Shown here: in pieces, positions 1-3,930 of the stretch
How the letters are laid out: each line of letters starts with the position of its first letter
How positions within the stretch are numbered: position 1 is the first letter of the stretch
NCBI GenBank assembly: GCA_964478915.1
Contig: CAYZKG010000155.1
Span: forward strand, 1 to 5,365
Direction: 5' to 3'
DNA length: 5,365 bases
From: CAYJUM01 sp964478915
Lineage (GTDB): Bacteria > Nitrospirota > Nitrospiria > Nitrospirales > Nitrospiraceae
The notes under the pieces: model-generated
What the model was told of the DNA's origin: nothing
What the model saw: the letters and a program-made list of their open reading frames with translations, nothing else
The model's database searches: none
Made by a program: the position numbers and the translations under genes

Positions 1-787
1 TGACGGTCCCCTCAATGGCGTTGCCGCTCACGCGGCCGGTGTATTGGGCGCCGCCCGCACGGAAACTGATCTGGTCCCCGCGCAGCCTACCATTCGTGAT
101 CGACGTGGTATTACCGCCGGACCTGAGCGTGCCGGAAATCATCTGGAAGTTTTGCTTGAGCGTGAGCTCTCCTTGCGGAAGTTGCCACGTCCCTTCCACT
201 TGTGCCGGCACGATCCAGAGGAGGGCCGTGCACCAATTGGCACAGCCGTCGCCTACTGTGGCTGTCTCGTCGGCCGTCCATTCTCCCATGGTGAAGGAAT
301 TCGACACGATCCGAGTGCCGGGCTTGAGATCGAGGATCTTCGGGCGCAGCCTGAGATTTATTTCGGGCAGCAGAAACATGGTAATCACAGTGGCCTCGGA
401 GAAATCGCTCTCGAACAGGTCGGCTTTGACGAAAGTGGCTCTGTCGCTGACGCCTTCCCTGGCGGCATTGCGCTTCGACAACTCGACCATGTCCGGGTTG
501 TATTCGATGCCCAGCGCGCGGGTGCCGCGCTTCGCGGCGGTGATCACCGTGCGCCCGTCCCCCGAGCCGAGGTCAATCACGTAATCTTTCGGCGTGACTT
601 TCGCCATGTCGAGCATTTTGTCCACCAGCGCCTGCGGCGTCGGCACCCACACCACATCCTTGCCTTCCTGGCCGACCTGCGGCTCGTATTGCTCTTGCGC
701 CGGCTGCGCCCATGCAAAGACACTGGCGGCGACCACAGACAGACATAGCGCCAACAACGATTGACGCACAAAACGCGATGCATTCAT
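1..787 (-). CDS. Exported class I SAM-dependent methyltransferase-like protein (C-terminus beyond left edge)
   Basis: The reading frame is open from ATG at 787-785 to the left edge (262 codons seen, no stop). GGAG about 8 nt upstream supports this start. Residues 1-27 look like a Sec signal peptide: Arg5 and Arg9, a hydrophobic stretch at about 11-25, then Ala-rich possible cleavage sites before QPAQ. Residues about 48-165 form a Rossmann methyltransferase domain. It has motif I VIDLGSGDG (70-78), the acidic end of beta-2 in GIEYNPDM (93-100), KADLF (121-125), the FLLPE segment (138-142) and LKPGTRIVSNSF (154-165). The order and wording resemble FAM173/ATPSCKMT-type lysine methyltransferases and DOT1-like folds; this is a comparison from memory. 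From about 190 onward the protein is Gly/Thr/Ser-rich and probably beta-stranded (VEGTW, GRLRGDQISF). The substrate is unknown. Export is odd for a SAM enzyme, since SAM is cytosolic. It is transcribed divergently from the TPM gene. Confidence 0.88.
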   Translation of the reverse strand, partial: MNASRFVRQSLLALCLSVVAASVFAWAQPAQEQYEPQVGQEGKDVVWVPTPQALVDKMLDMAKVTPKDYVIDLGSGDGRTVITAAKRGTRALGIEYNPDMVELSKRNAAREGVSDRATFVKADLFESDFSEATVITMFLLPEINLRLRPKILDLKPGTRIVSNSFTMGEWTADETATVGDGCANWCTALLWIVPAQVEGTWQLPQGELTLKQNFQMISGTLRSGGNTTSITNGRLRGDQISFRAGGAQYTGRVSGNAIEGTV

Positions 788-1010
788 GTTGGTTCTCCGA
801 TGATTGGATTCAACACCTAGGTCTATTTTCCATACCCCAAGGCCGAGGAAATGTCCAGCCCTGCCTCTGGCCGGCAGACAAGTTTATCTTGCTTTCTGTC
901 GTCAGACTGATCCGAGTGACTACCAATCACGACCGTTGCAGTGTAAGATCTGGACGTGCAATCTGCTCGCTGATCGACCGAGGCAGGTCTGAAACGGAGC
1001 GCGTCAACAC
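788..1010. other. Divergent intergenic spacer, no clear promoter
   Basis: This 223-bp stretch separates the minus-strand methyltransferase from the plus-strand TPM gene, so it should hold promoters for both directions. I see the methyltransferase ribosome binding site just above 787 and a GGAG at 996-999 for the TPM gene. I could not find a -35/-10 pair on either strand that I would defend. TAAGAT at 941-946 resembles a -10 box, but nothing like TTGACA lies 16-18 bp before it. No strong inverted repeat is visible. Confidence 0.5.
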
Positions 1011-1889
1011 ATGGGTAAGACGATATTCCTCGGCTTTGCTCTTTTCGCCGACCTCATATTCTGCTCTTTTTCAGTTGCCCTGGAAGTCCCCGTCCTCAAA
1101 GATGCCATCAACGACTTCGCCGGGATGATGCCGCAAGCTAGCGCTCATGCTCTGGAGGAGCGCCTGAAACGCTTCAAAACACAGACTGGCCACACCATAG
1201 TAGTGGTTACGGTACAAACTCTTGAAGATGAGGACATGGAAAGCTTTGGCCGCAAAGCCTTTCAGAGCCTGCCGCTTGAGGAGGCGGATTTACAGAAATC
1301 TGTCCTTCTTCTCGTAGCTCCCAAGGAGCGAAAAGTCGGCGTCCAAATGGGCTCAGAGCTGCGACAACTCTTTCCCGAGCCTGCGGCGAGCCAAAAACTT
1401 CTAGCCCAGGTGGGCCTTTATTTTGACGGCTTCAGACGCGATTTGGGCATTCACGCGGGAGTCCATTATATTTTTCGGGTGATCAAGGGAGAGGTTCATG
1501 TCGACAGCTTAACAGACGTAGAAAAGCTTGAAGCGGCGTCGACAAGAGGTGGCGGGGCCGGAGCGATCCTCGCTGTATTTTTGGCTCCGTTCTTGGCATT
1601 CATGGTTGGAGGGTTGTGGGGAATTTACGCAACAAAGTTTGGTCTTGAGCGTGAAATGCGCCTCTTCATGGGTGCCCTTCTGGGTGGTGGAGCGGCGAAG
1701 ATTGTGGCGATCCTTATGGCCCTGATAGGCAGTTTCAGTGATGGCTTATGGTATTTTATCCTGGCCGTTAGCATTCCTCTGGGTGTTTTCGGCAGCTTAA
1801 CGGAATTTTGGATGTCAGGGGAGTGGAGCGGTATACCGAGGGTGAAGGATAGAACAAAGCGGAAGCCTGAAGACAATATGGGGATCTGA
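1011..1889 (+). CDS. TPM-domain (Psb32/YgcG-like) membrane protein
   Basis: The protein is 292 aa. A hydrophobic N-terminus (about 4-23) looks like a signal peptide or anchor and is followed by a TPM domain at about 26-160. The domain shows the family pattern: VPVLKDAINDFAGMM near the start (family form V-D-AG-L), TGHTIVVVTVQTLE (59-72), SVLLLVAPKERKVGVQMG (97-114), and a helical end FDGFRRDLGIHAGVHYIF (138-155). Three hydrophobic segments follow at about 184-206, 218-240 and 246-264, then a charged tail. TPM domains occur in the plant photosystem II repair phosphatase TLP18.3 and in many uncharacterised bacterial membrane proteins, usually facing the periplasm. This copy is divergent: the usual Asp-Asn/Asp-Gly before VLLLVA reads QKS, and the usual GYGLEG reads GSELRQ, so metal or phosphate binding is doubtful. 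The start is ATG 1011, with GGAG 11 nt upstream. By eye its third codon positions are less GC-rich than those of the cox genes. Confidence 0.8.
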   Translation: MGKTIFLGFALFADLIFCSFSVALEVPVLKDAINDFAGMMPQASAHALEERLKRFKTQTGHTIVVVTVQTLEDEDMESFGRKAFQSLPLEEADLQKSVLLLVAPKERKVGVQMGSELRQLFPEPAASQKLLAQVGLYFDGFRRDLGIHAGVHYIFRVIKGEVHVDSLTDVEKLEAASTRGGGAGAILAVFLAPFLAFMVGGLWGIYATKFGLEREMRLFMGALLGGGAAKIVAILMALIGSFSDGLWYFILAVSIPLGVFGSLTEFWMSGEWSGIPRVKDRTKRKPEDNMGI

Positions 1890-2065
1890 AAACCCGAATA
1901 ATGAGATCCCTGACACCTGATTCCACATTTTTCAACGGCCTGTCCAAAGCTGAGCGGCGACCTCCTGAATGACACCAGACTTCCGCCATTGATCCTCCTC
2001 GCTAAGCAAGTTCCCTAAGATATCGGATGCAAAGCAGCATGGCGGGCTTGGCGCGTGCTGAGGTG

Positions 2066-2095
2066 TTGAGACCGGCTCAAACTCGGTGTAATACT
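2066..2095 (+). promoter_or_regulatory. Candidate sigma70-type promoter for the cox-like operon, overlapped by a palindrome
   Basis: TTGAGA (2066-2071, five of six matches to TTGACA) lies 18 bp before AATACT (2090-2095, four of six matches to TATAAT). AATACT is preceded by TGT, the extended -10 arrangement. The -35 box is also part of the perfect inverted repeat TTGAG-accgg-CTCAA (2066-2080), which could be an operator but is short enough to be chance. It lies about 130 bp upstream of the coxS-like start. This is inference from consensus matching by eye only. Confidence 0.27.
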
Positions 2096-2207
2096 GACCA
2101 CTGCGAAAGGATGAGGGCTGAAGGATGAAAGCGGAAGAAAGGCAAAATTAGTCCTTCTGGTTCCGGGTTAGTGGGCATTTAATGGAGATGAACAATGAAC
2201 TACGAAT

Positions 2208-2212
2208 GGAGG
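2208..2212 (+). promoter_or_regulatory. Ribosome binding site of the coxS-like gene
   Basis: GGAGG lies 10 nt before ATG 2223 but only 4 nt before the in-frame GTG at 2217. The spacing favours ATG 2223 as the start. A third in-frame ATG at 2244 has only a weak GAGG upstream, although the conserved domain starts just after it. Confidence 0.6.
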
Positions 2213-2222
2213 AACGGTGAGC

Positions 2223-2714
2223 ATGAGTGGTGAGGCGGATCGCATGGCTTTCCCCATAAACGTCACTGTAAACGGTGTAAAGCACGAGTCCGAGATTGAG
2301 CCGCGGCTGCTGCTTGTTTATTTTCTACGCGAGCATCTGGGGCTGACCGGCACGCACGTAGGTTGCGATACAAGCCAGTGCGGCGCGTGCACGATTCATT
2401 TGAATGGCCGTGCCGTCAAGTCGTGCACGATTCTGGCCGTTCAGGCCAACGGGGCGGAGATCACCACCATCGAAGGTCTCGCGGCCGAAGGAGCGCTGCA
2501 TCCGGTGCAGGAGGGGTTTCGCGAGAAGCACGGCTTGCAGTGCGGCTACTGCACGCCGGGCATGATCATGAGCGCCGCGTATCTGCTTAAGACGATTCCA
2601 AACCCGACTGAGGAAGAGATCAAGCACGCGCTCGAAGGTAACCTGTGTCGCTGCACCGGCTACGTCAACATTGTTGAGGCGATTAAGTGGGCGGCAGAGC
2701 GGATGAGAGGTTAG
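2223..2714 (+). CDS. coxS: [2Fe-2S] small subunit of a molybdenum hydroxylase (CO dehydrogenase-like)
   Basis: The 163-aa protein has the standard length and build of the iron-sulfur subunit of xanthine oxidase-family enzymes. It relays electrons from the Mo site to FAD through two [2Fe-2S] clusters. The N-terminal plant-ferredoxin-like domain carries C48, C53, C56 and C68 in the spacing C-x4-C-x2-C-x11-C (GCDTSQCGAC, then VKSC). The C-terminal helical domain carries C107 and C110 (QCGYCTPGM) and C142 and C144 (LCRCTGY). All eight ligands are intact. No signal peptide is visible, so the enzyme should be cytoplasmic. It is the first gene of a small-medium-large order. The next gene starts 215 bp later, unusually far for this operon type. 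The start was chosen from Shine-Dalgarno spacing; GTG 2217 or ATG 2244 remain possible. The family is certain, but the substrate cannot be told from this subunit. Confidence 0.93.
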   Translation: MSGEADRMAFPINVTVNGVKHESEIEPRLLLVYFLREHLGLTGTHVGCDTSQCGACTIHLNGRAVKSCTILAVQANGAEITTIEGLAAEGALHPVQEGFREKHGLQCGYCTPGMIMSAAYLLKTIPNPTEEEIKHALEGNLCRCTGYVNIVEAIKWAAERMRG

Positions 2715-2786
2715 AAACTTGCATTTGATTTCACATACAGTGTCGGATCCAGTTGCAGGTTGTTTCATGCACTCGCTCCGTCCTTT

Positions 2787-2850
2787 TGTCACCCTGAGCC
2801 TCGCGAAGGGTCTCGTTCGAGAGATTCTTCGCCTTCGGCTCAGAATGACA
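2787..2850. repeat. Inverted pair of TGTCA(CC/TT)CTGAGC repeat units (REP/MITE-like hairpin)
   Basis: The left unit begins TGTCACCCTGAGC at 2787. The right unit, read on the minus strand from 2850, begins TGTCATTCTGAGC. They meet in the middle as GGTCTC and GAGAGATTC, so the 64-bp whole can fold into one long imperfect hairpin. Each unit also has its own short stem: ACCCT (2791-2795) with AGGGT (2807-2811), and ATTCT (2824-2828) with AGAAT (2842-2846). I know this unit as a repeat scattered between genes in many environmental bacterial genomes. Only one pair is present here, so dispersal in this genome is inferred. It sits in the coxS-coxM gap, has no following T-tract, and is not a typical intrinsic terminator. 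Confidence 0.8.
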
Positions 2851-2918
2851 CGAGTGAGAAGTGCTACTGTACATGCTATTCCGCCTGACATGGCCGTCAG
2901 ATCACATACCAAATACAT

Positions 2919-2924
2919 GGGAGG
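2919..2924 (+). promoter_or_regulatory. Ribosome binding site of the coxM-like gene
   Basis: GGGAGG lies 5 nt before ATG 2930. This strong site fixes the start at 2930, although the frame is open back to an earlier start-like codon at 2861. The extra 23 codons would run directly after the repeat and match nothing expected of the family. Confidence 0.75.
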
Positions 2925-2929
2925 CAAAC

Positions 2930-3799
2930 ATGTTTCCCGCTAGCTTCGGATACGTCGCGGCGCGCTCTGTCGAGGAGGCAACCGAGCTTTTAACCAAGCA
3001 TGGAGAGGAGGCCAAGCTGCTGGCCGGCGGACACAGCCTGATCCCGGCCATGAAGCTGGGATTGGCGGCGCCCCGCTACCTGATCGACCTCGGCCACGTG
3101 CCCGGTCTCAGCAGCGTGCGCGTCGATGGCGAGAGCCTGGCGATCGGCGCCCTCACGGTGCACGCCGACGTCGCCTCCTCAGAGATCGTGCGCCAGCGCC
3201 TGTCCGGGCTGGCTGAAGCGGCGTCGGTGATCGGAGACGTGCAGGTGCGCAATCGGGGCACCATCGGCGGCAGCGTCGCCCACGCCGATCCGGCTGCCGA
3301 CTTTCCCGTCATCCTGAGCGCTCTGAACGCATCGTTCGTGTTGGTCTCGCCCTCCGGCAAACGAACGGTCCCCGCAGACGATTTCTTCATCGACTTTTTC
3401 ACTACGGCCCTAGTGCCTAATGAGGTGCTGACCGAGATTCGCGTCCCGCTGCCTGCTTCCGGCGCCGGCACGGCGTACGCCAAGCTGGGCCACCCGGCTT
3501 CGGGATACGTTGTCGTGAGCGCGGGCGTCCTGGTGAACCGCGACGCGTCCGGCCGATGCGCATCGGCCCGGGTCGCCATCGGCGGGCTGGGCAGCGGTCC
3601 GCGCCGCGCAAAGGCTACGGAGGCGGCCCTTCAAGGCCAACGGCTTACTCCGGAAATCATCGCTGCGGCCGCAGCCAAGGCCGCCGAAGGCACTGATCCA
3701 GACGGCGACACATACGCGAGCGCGGACTACAAGCGCCACGTGGCCACCATTTACGCTCGGAGGGCGATTGAGAGCGCGGTAAGACGAGCGGAAGGTTAA
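2930..3799 (+). CDS. coxM: FAD-binding medium subunit of a molybdenum hydroxylase (CO dehydrogenase-like)
   Basis: The 289-aa protein has the usual length of CoxM-type flavoproteins, which pass electrons from the small subunit's clusters through FAD to a quinone or other acceptor. The N-terminal PCMH-type FAD domain starts MFPASFGYVAARSVEEA and carries the first FAD loop LAGGHSLIPAMK (31-42). The second FAD loop is TIGGSVAHADPAAD (111-124). Both match the family closely and are intact. The middle has LGHPASGYVVVSAGV (186-200). The C-terminal CO_deh_flav_C domain ends with TYASADYKRHVATIYARRAI (261-280). No signal peptide is seen, so it is cytoplasmic with its partners. Codon use is strongly GC at third positions, like coxL. 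Repeat-bearing gaps flank it on both sides (215 bp upstream, 131 bp downstream), so it is not translationally coupled to its neighbours. Confidence 0.94.
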   Translation: MFPASFGYVAARSVEEATELLTKHGEEAKLLAGGHSLIPAMKLGLAAPRYLIDLGHVPGLSSVRVDGESLAIGALTVHADVASSEIVRQRLSGLAEAASVIGDVQVRNRGTIGGSVAHADPAADFPVILSALNASFVLVSPSGKRTVPADDFFIDFFTTALVPNEVLTEIRVPLPASGAGTAYAKLGHPASGYVVVSAGVLVNRDASGRCASARVAIGGLGSGPRRAKATEAALQGQRLTPEIIAAAAAKAAEGTDPDGDTYASADYKRHVATIYARRAIESAVRRAEG

Positions 3800-3813
3800 T
3801 TAATCGAAGTTGA

Positions 3814-3905
3814 CCCTCTCCCGTTTGGGAGAGGGAAAGGGTGAGGGAAACGTAGGTGTCAGCGGGTTTCACCCTCACCTCTGTCCCCTCCCATCAAGAG
3901 AGAGG
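3814..3905. repeat. Nested palindromic repeat element in the coxM-coxL gap
   Basis: CCCTCTCCC (3814-3822), a GTTT loop and GGGAGAGGG (3827-3835) form a perfect 9-bp hairpin. GGGTGAGGG (3839-3847) follows. The other end reads CCCTCACC (3872-3879) and, after an imperfect stretch with CCCCTCCC, ends in GAGAGAGG (3898-3905). Read on the minus strand, the right end repeats the left end's plan (CCTCTC, spacer, GGGAGG, GGTGAGGG, AAAC). The whole is therefore two diverged copies of one roughly 37-bp unit facing each other across about 20 bp. Such paired-unit elements are typical of REP/BIME-like repeats. There is no T-run after the first hairpin, so it is a poor intrinsic terminator, although the stem could impede polymerase or protect mRNA ends. 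Confidence 0.75.
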
Positions 3906-3918
3906 AAGCAAAAAAGAT

Positions 3919-3923
3919 GGAGG
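3919..3923 (+). promoter_or_regulatory. Ribosome binding site of the coxL-like gene
   Basis: GGAGG lies 7 nt before ATG 3931, near-ideal spacing, and begins 14 nt after the end of the repeat element. It gives coxL its own initiation site independent of coxM. Confidence 0.75.
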
Positions 3924-3930
3924 ATCGAGG

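Larger units (their letters stand above)
1890..2222. other. 333-bp intergenic region upstream of the cox-like operon
   Basis: This gap between the TPM gene and the coxS-like gene has no convincing coding content. It holds a weak GGGATC/GATCCC inverted repeat across the TPM stop (1881-1886 with 1905-1910), which lacks a T-tract. It also holds a candidate promoter with a small palindrome (2066-2095), a purine-rich 8-bp direct repeat AAGGATGA (2107-2114 and 2121-2128), and a 12-codon open frame ending next to the coxS start. I see no tRNA, no recognisable molybdenum-cofactor riboswitch and no mobile element. The rest (about 1911-2060) shows nothing I can name. Confidence 0.5.

Noticed and set aside
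15..748. Two long plus-strand open frames at the left end
   Set aside because: They lie antisense to the methyltransferase, whose minus-strand frame has a signal peptide, SAM motifs and a ribosome binding site. The plus-strand translations show no recognisable domain and arise from GC-rich codon bias.
1881..1910. GGGATC...GATCCC inverted repeat at the TPM stop as a terminator
   Set aside because: The stem is only 6 bp with an 18-nt loop, and no T-tract follows. It does not meet the form of an intrinsic terminator.
1890..2222. A molybdenum-cofactor riboswitch or tRNA upstream of the Mo-enzyme operon
   Set aside because: I looked for conserved stems or a cloverleaf and saw none. An Infernal/Rfam scan would settle it.
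2325..2927. A 200-codon minus-strand frame across coxS and the following gap
   Set aside because: It is antisense to the cysteine motifs of coxS, and its N-terminal part is translated repeat sequence (Arg-rich RRRRISRTRPF-type peptide), a familiar source of false gene calls.
2719..2943. A small plus-strand frame in the coxS-coxM gap
   Set aside because: Most of it is the translated 64-bp repeat (VTLSLAKGLV-type peptide). It has no ribosome binding site and overlaps the coxM start in another frame.
3814..3835. The perfect 9-bp hairpin after coxM as an intrinsic terminator
   Set aside because: It is followed by AAAGGGTGAGGG and not by a T-run, and is better explained as one arm of a repeat element. 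Termination there would also cut off coxL.
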